NCBI GenBank assembly: GCA_000708835.1 | Contig: DF237000.1 | Coordinates: 66,166 to 130,165 of the forward strand | Source of the DNA: Klebsormidium nitens | Lineage: Eukaryota; Streptophyta; Klebsormidiophyceae; Klebsormidiales; Klebsormidiaceae | Direction: 5' to 3' | Length of the DNA stretch: 64,000 nucleotides | Part shown: positions 12,564 through 25,200 of the stretch, one piece after another | Position numbering within the stretch: the first letter of the stretch is position 1 | Layout of the letters: each line of letters starts with the position of its first letter | Notes under the pieces: generated by a model | What the model was told of the DNA's origin: nothing | The model's input: only the letters and a program-made list of their open reading frames with translations | The model's database searches: none | Position numbers and translations under genes: made by a program

Positions 12564-15500
12564 TCAATACACACGGGCCTTTGGTGGTACATACTCCATC
12601 TCGTCGTCCAGGGGGTGGCTGTGAACCGGCCTATAATCGAGCTCCACCTTCCCATCCTTCCAGAAAGCGACGGTGTGCTTCATCCAATGCTCATCGTCCC
12701 TCTTTGTGAAGTCCTCCCGAGCGTGTGCTCCGCGGCTCTCCTTGCGGGCTTCGGCAGAGTGCATGGTGATGGACGCGTTGATCAACAGGTTCTCCAGCTC
12801 CAGCGTCTCGGTGAGATCAGTGTTCCTGATCAAAGAAGTTGGACAACATCAGCCAACGGTCCTGACGCATAAGAGCTTAACAACGACTCATGCTTTGACA
12901 GCGTGCGATTCGCTGAATGCCTCAGACAGGAAGCGTGAATCCAGGTCCGCAATGTACCTTCAGGGCGGCAGCACTGCCATGACCCTTCAAACAGCCTGTC
13001 AAAATACGCACTGAAAAAGGATTTTGCCGAGGCAACTCGACGTTCTGGGTTATGCACTAAAGAACGCACCAGGATAAGTAACGCCGAGAGAATTTATGAG
13101 CCGCTTGCAAGCCAAGCTAAGACATCAAATCGACCACACCCCCGCTCAAAAAGAAGGCTCGGAGCAGACCTGTCCATACTATTTTGCAGAGGCGACAAGC
13201 ACCGAAGCACGTTCTAAATGGGCAGCACATCAACAATCGCCATTGCCGTCATACCTCGAAACCTGACAGGCGGACAAGAGAAACAACACGATTCTACACA
13301 AGAGACGGACACCCCACACACCTGACGTTACAACACCGCGCACACGAACAAAAGACACACATCACACACCCTCACAAACAACTCAAGGTTGTAGAACTAC
13401 CTCTGCCAATGGTTCCGGTCGGCGTCATCATCAGAACACGCTCGTCACTGAAACGGCAACTCCAAAACCGCAATCCCAGCGCCAACTAGAACCTCGTTAC
13501 TTGCAAACAGAGAATGAAGTACGAACTACCTAAGAGATAAACCAAGGGCCCACAGACATCCGGACAACCGCATTCTAAACCATACAAAGATCAACCAAGG
13601 GCTCACCAGACAAGGCTCCGGTCGGCCGTCTTGACGCGCTCGTAGCTCTTGACCGTCTCGTCGATGAGTTGGCAGCCCTCCTCGAGCGTCTCCTGCGTGC
13701 GGAACACGGCCGCGTTGTTCTGCATCACGCGCTGCATGCGGTTCCGAATCTCTGCGGTGGTCAGGTCGCCTGACGCGAAGCGCACGCGGTCGAGCGCCGC
13801 GATCGTCGCCTCGCCGGCGTTCTTGGGGAGGGGCTTGTGGGACGCGCCTGCAGTGGCATTTTGCAGGACGTCAATGATTGACGTATGTAGCGAGTATGAG
13901 GCGTAGAAACTGGTGTGAAAACGGGTTTTAAAGAGAGCAGCCAGGATGGATATGGGAAAGACGACAGTCCAAGAAGAGAAAGGATAAACATGTTTCGTGT
14001 TCAATCACGTAGAGCACTTGACTAAGTAAAACCCTGCAACCTGGTGTGCAAGCCGGTCGAATGAGCGAGTGACGTGGCGATGTGTGTGGAATGCAAAACC
14101 AGTCGGATATAGTCTTGAGGCTAATCACGGAGACGTTTGAAGGGTACGTGAACCGGCTCCTTCAACATGCCTGCCGCTTTTTCTAGAACCAGCTTATCAG
14201 CACGTCTGTCATCAAGGTAAACCGTACTCACATGCGATGTCAATGGTACATATGTGACCTTGGGCCAGTCTGCCGTTACCAAAGTCCTGACAGCGGGCTT
14301 TTCAACAATTCGGACGGACGCAATTTCCTGTCTTGATTGATGATGAGCAGCAAAGAAAGACCTCAAACTTGCTGACATGGGAGCGCACCTTCAAGCACCT
14401 AAACCAGAAGCTTCATCCATGGACCGACCTTGTCACTTTTCCGCAAGTGCAATCCATTCAGCGACTGCACCTCACAGTAAACCCAAAACCCCCAGACTCT
14501 CCACCCACCTGGCTTGTGCTTCTCCGCAACCCGCAGCCCGCACGCCCGCCCAAAGACGACGATGTCCAGCAGCGAGTTCGCGCCCAGCCGGTTCGCGCCG
14601 TGCACCGACGCGCACGCGGCCTCGCCGGCGGCCATCAGGCCCGGGACCAGTGCGTCAGGGTCGCCCTTCTTGGGATTGACCACCTCGCCGTGGTAGTTAG
14701 TGGGAATACCCCCCATGTTGTAGTGCACGGTTGGAAGGACGGGGATGGGCTCCTTGGTGACGTCAACGCCGGCAAAGATGGCGGCGGTTTCGGAGATGCC
14801 GGGAAGGCGCTCTTTTAGGACCTCGGGGGGGAGGTGGTTCAGGTGGAGGTAGATGTGGTCCTTCAGGGGGCCTGCCAGAGGAAACATGCATGTTGCTTTT
14901 CGCGCTTCAAATAGGGGTCGGTGGACAAAATTCTTCGGGATCAATCCAGTGTCAAGAACATGGTGAAACGCAAAGAACGGGAACCTCTCCTATCGAAGCA
15001 CAGACTTCTGCTCTTCGCATAGCAGCCTTACCAACTCCGCGCCCCTCCCGGATCTCCATCGTCATCGACCGGGACACCACGTCTCTCGACGCCAGATCCT
15101 TCGCCGTTGGGGCATACCGCTCCATGAACCGCTCGCCCTCGCTGTTCCTCAAGATACCGCCCTCTCCTCGGGAGCCCTCGGTGATGAGGCAACCGGCGCC
15201 GTAGATACCGGTAGGATGGAATTGGACGAACTCAAGGTCCTGCAAGTGATACCAGAGACACGAGACTTGTTGAACTGGAAGAACGAAGAGAGAAGAGTTA
15301 GAATAGTCGAAGTGGAGTAGAATGGAGTAGGCGACCGTGGGCAAGAAGCGAGCGAGCGAGCCTGGTTTGAAAATCATTTCCTTGGGGACTATGCAGGAGC
15401 TCGTTCGTGGACGAAACTACCATTTTGGCGCGGCTGATGATGTTGCAGACAGTAATTCCTCTTCAGACTACTGTGAACGCGCCAAGCCCATGACTTAACA

Positions 15501-18477
15501 AACCTAAACACTGCTCTTTCCTTTTGAGAAATTAGAAACAATCCGCGCTTCCATGAGTTTCAGAACGCCGTCAATGCTTGTTTGCGCAATCTGGAGTCAT
15601 ACAGCACTCTGAAGCTTGCGTGTAAACTTGATAGACCAATCCTATTTCGCTTGTTCTTTTCCTTCCTACAAGGCAGGAACAAAACTGTCCACTTCCTCTC
15701 AGGAACAAATCGTCCCTGCTACATCGCAGAAGGAGACCCACCTGGAGGGGGATCCCCGCACGGGCAGCCATCGCGTTCCCGTCGCCCGTGCACGTGTGCG
15801 CTGACGTCGCTGAGAAGTAGGCGCGGCCATAGCCGCCGGTCGTCAGGATCGTCTCGTGAGCCCGGAAGCGGTGGATCGTCCCGTCCTCCATGTTGAGAGC
15901 GATGACGCCGCGGCAGGAGCCGTCCTCGTCCATGATCAGGTCGAGAGCGAAGAACTCGACGAAGAACTGCGTGTTGTGACGCAGCGCCTGGCCGTACAGG
16001 GTGTGCAGCAGGGCGTGACCGGTGCGGTCGGCGGCAGCCGCGCACCTGAAGAATAAGCGAAACAAGAGGACGTTGGTGACGGCCTCGCAAGTAAGAAATA
16101 TGATGTAAACTTTTGACTAGAAGAAGCTACGATCAGGCATGATTTTATACACGAGGAACTGTGACTGCGGGAGTCTACAGCAGGGCGAGCTGGTGGCGGT
16201 CGGCAGGGCCATATTCCTGCAAAGTGAGGTTTTATAATGGAAAAGGACGACAAGTTAAAAGAGAAACTACAATCGAAGGACCAACCTTCTATGAATTGAG
16301 GAATTGAAGATACAGCAGAGTCGATGCCCACAATCCCGTCCATTCGAATCCTTCAAACCAAGTCGGTCTCACTCATCCCTATGTATTTGTTCATATGACT
16401 CGTTCCCGATCCTGGCCGAGACCTTGCTCCCATAACAACCTCTGCGTATTCTAGTCCAACCAGTCAGAATCGTACATAGTCGGAACGCACCTGTATGCCT
16501 GACCACCCTTGCCGAACTCAAGGCTCTGGCCACCGAACGCGCGCTGATAGATCTTGCCCTCATCCGTCCGGGAAAACGGCAGCCCGTAGTTCTCCAGCTC
16601 GTACACCGCCTTTGGGGCCTCTCTGCACATGTATTGGATGGCATCCTGATCGCCCAGCCAGTCACTGCCCTTGATTGTGTCGTATGCGTGCCACCGCCAG
16701 TCGTCCTCGCTCATGTTGCCAAGGGCAGCGTTGATGCCCCCCTGCACAATAAGCAAATGCGGGCAGATGTTCATATGTTGCTAGCAACAATATGACTAAT
16801 CAGAAGTAAAAGCTATTGCTGAGGCTCCATGAGAATAGTGAAACGCCCCGCGTTGAACCACCGCCAGTCATTCGAGCCCCGGCCAGGAATGCAGCACACA
16901 CCTTTCTTTCTTCCTCTCTTTCAATGAGGACAGGAGCCTAAGGTGCCTAAGTGGAAAAGTGGCAACCTGCCAAGAAGCCACTTTCCTGTGACTTACTGAA
17001 AAAGCGAAAACTGGGGAAGCAAGGGTTTCACAACTTGTAACGTGTTTCTTTAATTTCCAAGTGGCAGCAACACTGTTAACCTCATCAGTATGCAACATTG
17101 ACAAGATGGGTCTGATGAGGCCTAACTTTGCAGCGCAAATCGCGATCTTACAATAGAGCCTCCTCCGAACACTTTTTTCTGTTTTTGGTCAGCTTTCTGG
17201 GCAACCGAAGCACCAAGCAGACACACGCTTTAGTCAAGAACTACAATATTACATGAAGTTCAACAAAAAATCCTCCCACATCAAAGAATAACAGCAACAA
17301 TGAGCCTTCACCTGTGCGGCCACCGTGTGGGATCTTGTCGGAAAGAGCTTTGTGATGCAGGCAGTGTTGAAGCCTCCTTCAGACAATCCAATAGCGGCCC
17401 TCAGTCCCGCACCACCGGCTCCCACAACCACCGCATCATAAGTATGGTCCACAATCGGGTAGGCGGCAGGTCCACCAGCCTGCAGACAACAAGTCACAGT
17501 TTCGATGAAGCAAGTTAACGATCAACCCTGGTATATCGTTCTGAAGAAAATGTACGGCGTTGACTGCACAGCGCAACCACTTTCTGCATGAGATGAGACA
17601 AGGAGTCTGGAAACATGAATTGAAATAATACATCTTAACTTCTTCTGTTCTAGTTGGATCCGCTTAACTTGTTATGCAAGTCAGCTCAACTTTTTGGCCT
17701 AATCCCTCCATCACATCCAAGGTAAGAGGAGTGGTGTATGCCTTACAACAACTTGCCCTGGAAGCGTCAGGGAAACAAGGAAACATATGCTCAAAAGCAT
17801 CGACCTCGACTCTCTTAGACGGAAAAAGTGGCGCTCTAATTATATTCCCAATCTACTCTCCTCTATCAAATGGATACTATGTACCTTCCTCAACGAAAGC
17901 ACAGCAACAGGGATTGATTATCTTTCGCAATCAACTACAGCAACTCAACCACAGCAACCCAGTGGCTTGCTGCATGCAAAACTTCACAACGTTTCCTTTG
18001 AACTCCTCATACCAATTTAAGGGGAAGGAAATAGTGGGCAAGAAGCGACAGAAGCTCAGTAGAAAACTCAATGGTGATTTTGAAAACAGGCTAGGAAAAG
18101 ACATATTCACGTAGTTTTTTAATTTGGACCACCAATTATTCTTACTCAAGATGCTTGCAAAAAAAGTTTTGCAAGAGGGTGAGCAACACAATCTGTGTGC
18201 TGTGGTGATTGATGAGTCATTTTGCCGTACATGGATGCAATAGAAGAAACAACCATACAGCACCCTCAAACCAGACAATCAAGCCAAACTTGGAATCAGA
18301 CGACAACAACACTTGATTAGTATGCAATATCCAGTTTGTGAGACATACCTCATTTCTGGTGGTACTCGGAGCGCTGTTTGCGAGGATCCTCAGAGCAGGC
18401 CTGCTGGTGTGGAACGACCGCCCGCGGAGCTCGGTGCCTGCGACCGGCAGCAGCCGCGCCGCCACCTGCTTCAACAT
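12564..18477 (-). CDS. SDH1: Succinate dehydrogenase flavoprotein subunit, mitochondrial
   Basis: Eight exons (18477-18349, 17479-17312, 16741-16491, 16045-15742, 15239-15032, 14871-14509, 13847-13607, 12825-12564) join in phase to 641 residues, the usual length for plant SDH1/SDHA. It oxidises succinate to fumarate in complex II of the inner mitochondrial membrane, passing electrons through FAD to the iron-sulfur subunit. Exon 1 is an Arg-rich, acid-poor mitochondrial presequence. The dinucleotide-binding VVVGAGGAG lies at residues 60-68, and the histidine in RSHTVAAQ (about 94) is the position that carries covalent FAD in the family. The active-site stretches QFHPTG and EGSRGEGG are in exon 5, and [10 protein letters not shown] is in exon 6. 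The C-terminus has the conserved [19 protein letters not shown]. No domain is missing. The gene is divergent from ALDH7, with 745 bp between start codons. No exon-edge duplications were seen in its introns, unlike its neighbours. Confidence 0.97.
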
Positions 18478-19222
18478 GGTGAAGCAGAAGCAAACAACCT
18501 AGACAAATCCTTGCAACACCAAAACCTTTCCTCGTCCTTTATTTCCACTTTCTCCTTGCAAATGTCAAACCTCAATCGTTGATGTGGGTGGCTACAATCT
18601 GCGCCGAAAACCTCCTCGCTGACAAGGTATTCACTGATCCACAGACGCACAGACTTTCACGCCCCTTCAATCCAGAAAAGAGAAGGCTACCAATGGCCCA
18701 AGCACGGGCCACCCTAATCCTGAGCTGCAGTGTGCGCTTGCTGATCTCTCTAGAGTGCTGCTTCTGCGCTGGCAGACGTGGCCGCACCTGAACTGCGTCA
18801 GCTAGGGGATAGAACTAGAGGCGAATCTGAGGAGCGGGGCCTGCTTGATATATCCTACCACTGTTGAAAAATTGCTGACCTGTGAGCATTGGACCCGTCG
18901 ATGAACAGCAGCTGCCATTTGACGCTTCAGATGGTGACTGGATTCGAAGACCTAACTTCACCAACTTTTTAGGGTTCTAAATCTCAGACTCAGAGTGGCA
19001 GCCTTACAAGTTACAAGTAATACAGCAGCAGCTCATTGGTCCCTGTACGTGAGTTCCTCTTCGCCTTCCGTACTTCCAACTTCTAAGCTGACCCTTGAGC
19101 ATCTGGCATCTATCCATCTCTGCCCCAGTCTCTCTTTCTTCCCGCTAGTTGCGCTCGGTAGCAGCTCAATAAAGATTTGGTTTGCTCAATCAAAGAAAGC
19201 GCGGTTCGCAAAAGTAGCAATC
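18478..19222. promoter_or_regulatory. Divergent SDH1 / ALDH7 promoter region
   Basis: This 745-bp interval separates the start codons of SDH1 (minus strand) and ALDH7 (plus strand) and has no supported exon. It must hold both 5' UTRs and promoters. No TATA box or named motif can be assigned with confidence from reading alone. Confidence 0.6.
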
Positions 19223-22200
19223 ATGGCGGCTGTGGAGAACGGGATGGGAAACAGCGAGCTCCTTGGACAGCATGCTTTCCTGGCCGGTACGTTGGCAGCG
19301 CTTTCGTTTGATTTCGATAGGAATCCTTGGTTGTACGAGTTGAGCTGACCTCTGTAGCTCAAGTGAGAGCTTCAGTTGACAAAGCTTTTCTGAAAGAGCA
19401 GCTGTCGAGTTTCCACGTTATTAGTAATTGTCTTGTGATTTTTGGACCGATGCATTTGTATCAGCAGTGTCCTGCTTTTTCACCCTCAAGCACCTGAGGT
19501 TCTACTCAAGAATGATATGAGTGTGAGGAGGGAAGCCTGTCAGCACTCTGATGGCCATCGTTTGCGTCGTCCATGTTCCTGATATCTGTGTGATTTCTGG
19601 GAAAACTCTAATGGAAACCCTTATGCGAAAGTCATATTAGCAAACCTCCAGCTACCTGGTTTGGTCTTTAATCGCCTGACTACTAACCACTAGGTGCAGA
19701 CCAAGGGGTCATGATGCACCACCAAAAAAGCTTTAAGAAAAAGTGTATTCACGCAGTCAGTCAGACCAGTGACATCGGATCAGTGGATGATTTTGATGTG
19801 ATTGCTTTGGCTCAGAGACCTTGTCCTCGGACATACTTTTTAAAGCACAAAACACCACTCTAAATGGCTACTGACAAAGAGTTGGGACTGCGATTTGTCA
19901 GCTTTTACTTTTAGAAATATGGTAAGAAGTCTCGCTCATCTTGGCTGCCAAAATTGTGGTCTGCAAAGTACTGACAGGATCAAGCTTTGCAAACAAGAAT
20001 GTCCTTGTACGGATGCAGACCTTGGCATCCAGGCTCACAACCCCGGCGTCTTCGGTGGCTCTGCCGTGGGAGGCGCTTGGAGCGGTTCAGGCCCTGTCAT
20101 CACCTCAGTCAGCCCCAGCAACAACAAACCTATCGCCACAGTCCAAGAAGGCTCTGTTCAAGACTATGAAGAAGCACTGAATGCGTGCGAGAGTGCCAAG
20201 GCGACATGGATGGCTGTTCCTGCACCCAAGAGGGGCGAGATTGTGCGTCAGATTGGGGATGCATTGAGAGCGAAGTTGGCCCAGCTTGGGCGGCTTGTGA
20301 GCCTGGAGTGTGGGAAGATCCTGCCAGAGGGCATAGGGGAGGTTCAGGTGAGCGGGACCGCTTTAGTCTTCGCTTTTAAAACGAAAACTTGATGTTACTT
20401 GTAGCAGAGGTTTGTTTTATAGCTCATCAATTCATTTCCAAGCTTTGTGCAGTTTTGGTCTTAGCTGCGATCCTGACTGTGATCCTGACAGTGATTATGA
20501 CTGTGATCCTGACTGAGAAAGGAGGATACTCACAGCTCAAGGATCTTATAACACTTAATCGGAACCATTTCGTACAAGTTGGCTGGATTAGAGCTGGGGT
20601 TTCCGCACATGTGTTCTAAGGTGACACGGTGGTTGCGGTGGTTGGTATGATTTGGAGTGAAGGACTCAAGCACACAACAAAGAAAGCTGGCCAAATTTTG
20701 CAAAAAGGAGGCACAGAATGACGGGACTTCGAAGTGATGTGACAAACTCCAATCTCTCTGAACACGAGTCAGCAATTTCACCTGCCCTCACCACCGTCTT
20801 GGCAGGCATTTGTAGATACTGACATCTGTGCTTCGGGACCGGCCCGCAATCAAACTAAAGGGTTTTCAGAACGTTTCCTGAGCAGGAGTGCGCGGCCATA
20901 GGCGACAGGCCTGCGCTGCGTTTCAAAGGATGCAGGAAAGATGATCCCCTCTGGTTGCTGATTCATCTTCTGACACGTGTCCTCACATGATTGGCAGGAG
21001 TTTGTGGACATCTGCGACTACGCGGTGGGGCTGAGCCGCATGCTGAACGGCGCCGTGCTGCCCTCCGAGCGGCCCAGCCACTTCATGATGGAGCAGTGGC
21101 ATCCGCTCGGGATCGTGGGCGTCATCTCTGCTTTCAACTTCCCGAACGCGGTCCTTGGGTGGAACGCTGCCATCGCATTAGTGACAGGAAACCTTGTTGT
21201 CTGGTAAGCAATAAACTGTTCTTCAACAAAGTCACTTCCTACATAAGTCCTTCCTCGCGCTCAGTGTACACGGTTCTTGGGCGGAACGTCCTCATTTCAA
21301 AGGTGACAAAGATCGTCGTGGTCTGGGGTCTTGAAAATACCCTTTCTTTGTCCTTTTTTCCCTCCTATAAAAGCTCTCCCGATCTCTTCGCATCAATGTC
21401 TGTTGCTTCTACCAGCCATTTCAGTTGATTGCTCTACCCCCGATTTTGAAAATTCGTTTTTATGTCAATGTTGAGGGCAAAGAAGTTGCAGACAAAGCAA
21501 CCAAGTAACAGCAGGGGTTTTTGACAAAGAAGTTCGTTCGAGGTCATCAAAGTTTGTTGGTCGATTAGGAAAGGCGCCCCAACGACGTCCCTGTTCATGG
21601 TCTCCACGGCCAGAATCTTGAGGAAAACAAGGTTTCCAGGAACTCGGCATCAGCTGTTTTCGGAATAGGAATGATCATAAAAAGCGACACATGATTCACC
21701 GTTTGACGTCACTGAGGTTTGTTTCTGTTTACAGGAAAGGGGCTCCGACGACGTCCCTCATTACCGTCGCCACGACCAAGATCATCGCCGAGGTGCTGAA
21801 GAGAAACGGGCTGCCGGGCGCGATCTTCACCTGCGTATGTGGAGGAGCGGAGATTGGGACGGCTATGGCAGAAGGTGGGTGAAAGACGCACGTTCCGTTC
21901 CGTTTCGACACAAAGAAGCATCAAGGCTGGGCGTTCAGTCATGACCAGCGAAAGGTTGCTGTATAAGAGTTTAGGTTTCAACATGTCAAGAATTGCGAGT
22001 CTTCCTTCCGCCTCGTGTCGGACAAGCTGTCCTTGTCCGCTTCGGTAAGGACAGCGGCTGGAGCCGAGACCGACTTAGTTAGGACAAACGGAAATAGAGA
22101 CTAAAAGAGGAACCAGCTTAGACGGCTCAATTCGTTCAGCGTGGGTATAGACCCAGAGCAAGCAAGGCTGGAGCCTACAGTTTTCAGTGCAAGTTTGTGA

Positions 22201-25200
22201 GTAACGTCGTTTTGGAGCTTACAGTTCCGCACAGATTGGAGTCCGCTGTGCACGATTTACAGTTGTCATTGTAAACGCTCCTGCTTATTACGATTTGCAG
22301 ACAAGCGCATCAATCTGCTGTCGTTTACGGGCAGTCCTCGCGTGGGTCAGCTGGTGCAGCAGAAAATAATGTAGCGTTGACAATATTGAAAAAGCATCTT
22401 CTCAGATCACTCCTGCGTACCGATTCTCGCAGACAAGCGCATCAACCTGCTATCGTTCACCAGCTCCCACGTGGGCCAGCTCGTTCAGTAGAAAGGATAT
22501 CCGTGAGCGCGGGAGGTTTGGAAACATTTTGGTGTTCAACTCCTTCTCACCATTTCTCGCAGACAAGCGCATCGACTTTGCTGTCGTTTACGGGCAGCTC
22601 TCGCGTGGTCTAGCTCGTTCAGCGGGAACGTCAATCTAGGAACACGGGATCTTTGGAAAAGCATTTTCTTTAACAACTCCTACTTGCTACTTCTCGCAGA
22701 CAAGCGCATCAATCTGATGTCGTTTACGGGCAGCTCCCACGTGGGCCAGCTGGTGCAGCAGAAGGTGGCCGCGCGCTTCGGGCGGTGCCTCCTCGAGCTG
22801 AGCGGCAACAACGCGATTGTGGTCATGGACGATGCGGACCTGCAGCTAGCCGCGCGAGCGACGCTGTTTGCGGCTGTGGGAACGGCGGGGCAGCGATGCA
22901 CGACCTGCCGGTAAGCTGAAGTCATCTGGTTTCTCGGACTCTCTGGGACTCTGTTTTATCCAGCATATCAAGAAGAAGAGAACGATGGAGCGTGGTCATA
23001 GCCGATGCGGACCTGCAGCTCGCTGTGCGTGCGGTGCTGTTCGCGGTTGGGGGAGCGGCTGGTCAGCGATGCACGACGTGCCGGCAAAGTCGGTGCCTTT
23101 GATCTTCCCATTTCAAACCCTTTCAAAACTCCTGTATTTAGCACCGACTTTAATTTCGCTTATGGACGACGCGCACCTGAAAACTCGCCCCGCATGCTAA
23201 GCTAGTTGCGCTCGTGGGAACAGCGATGTACCATCTGCCGGTCAATAATCTGTTCGTGCGCGGTGGAAACTCCCCCAGTTTTTCTGCTTCGAAACATAGT
23301 CATCCGATGAAGACTTGACGTGGGTCGGCTGTGATACGTAGTCAACCGATATGGAGATTAAAAGTCGACGTGAGTGCGCTGGCCACTCTGTTCGCTGCGG
23401 TTGGGACGATGAGCGATGGACGGGATTTTGGACGGCTGCAGTTTGCTTCATCGGAGTTGGAGATCGATCCATTTTCCCTCTCTTCGCCGAGTTGAGAAGT
23501 TGCCTTCGGCGCTTTCGTGACCTTAGCCGACACCAACATGCAGCTGACTGCACGCGCGGTGCCTTCTTGCTGCATCAAAAAAGGGAGTAGACGACGTTTT
23601 CGAAGTTCCGCCTCAAGGATTCCTCAAGCTGCGACCCAAAAACCGCCGGCATATATCAACAAATCAGCTATATTTCGTCCCCCAGGCGGTCATAGGGGCA
23701 CTGGGGAGCATTCGACGCCCTCATCCCGCAGCTGCTGGAAGTACCTGCTTCAGCTGCGGCCGAAAAAGTCCGCGAAAGCCCCTTGTATTGGTTTGTAAAC
23801 CCATCGCATATGCTCCACAGGCGGTTATACGTGCAAGAGGGTGCATACGACGCCCTCATTCCGCAGCTGCTGAAGGCGTATAAGCAGGTGCGGGCGGGGG
23901 ATCCCCTGGAAGAAGGAACGTTGTTGGGGCCGCTTCACACCAAGGATTCCAAGACTCGGTTCCTCGACGGGATTGGGAAGATCAAAGCGCAGGTGAGATC
24001 TGACCCAATAAATTCTGAGGTGTTAGCTGGCAGGATGGTATGCTCGTACTCAGACCCTGAAGGTTCCGGGAGTTAAAATTTCGGCAAAGAGTGAACCTTT
24101 GAGAAGATCTGTAAGATTCACAAGAGTGGACACTTGGACGACACCCCCTGCAATACTTTTCTACGCAACTGCTGATCCGCGCCTTCATCATGTCTTCGGG
24201 AATTGCGGTTAGCCCTTGTCGCGTTACCTTTGAATCCACTGAGGAACGGTTAATAAACCCTCCCTTGTCTTTACGATCCCTTCAGCCTCTTACCAAATGA
24301 GATGCTGTGATCTCTCTATCTATCTTCTGCAGAGTCTCGCTAATCAACTGTGAGTTCTCGTCCTTAGCTACCTGCAACTTCCCGTTAACCAGCTCATTCC
24401 TCATCTCTGAAGCCTGCAGGATTCTGCTGATGACCTTTAACCCTAATCGAGAAGCGCCTGGCAGAAGACGAGATTACTGCTCATGCTCTCACGCAACGTG
24501 ACCCTTGGCCGTGTCCGGTTGGTTAACTCCCATCAACTGACCGAGTTCATTCCGCAGGGCATCTTCTAACAGACTCGTAATCTTTTTCTCAACCTCTAAC
24601 CTTTTCCTTAACCCCTCTAGGGCGGGAAGATCCTGACGGGCGGTGCCAGGATCGACCGCGAGGGGAACTACGTCGAAGCCACGATCGTCGAGATCGCAAA
24701 CGACGCCGGGTGCGTGAAGGAAGAGCTGTTTGCGCCGGTTTTGTACGTGATGAAGTTCAAGACTTTGGAGGAGGCGATCGAGCTCAACAATTCGGTGCCG
24801 CAGGGGCTGAGCAGCAGCATCTTCACGACCAACCCGGAGACCATCTTCAAGTGGACTGGGTAAGTTGTACTGAGTCTTTCACGTTCTCTCAGTTCGGGCT
24901 CCTTATATTTCCGTCCTCTCCCTCCGTTCTGCAGTGTGCCTGATTATTTGCTCAGAATGAGCTCCCGAGTCCACGGGGGTTGAGCAGCAGCATCTTTACG
25001 ACGAACCCGGAGAGCCATTTTCAAATGGACTGGGTGGGTCTGCTTTTGGTCGTTTCGTTTACAACATCCTCGTAGCTAGGTTTCATGGTCTTGCTCCTTC
25101 CCTTTACCGCTCAGAGCAAAGCAACGAGTGGCGCGGGAGCTGGGCAGCAGCATCTTTACGACCTATCGCGGGACTATGTTTAAACCACGTCAGGTAACCG

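Noticed and set aside
22301-22375. Extra ALDH7 exon
   Set aside because: It has a good acceptor and a close match to exon 5, but reads into an in-frame TAG and lacks the rest of the exon, including the catalytic glutamate and cysteine.
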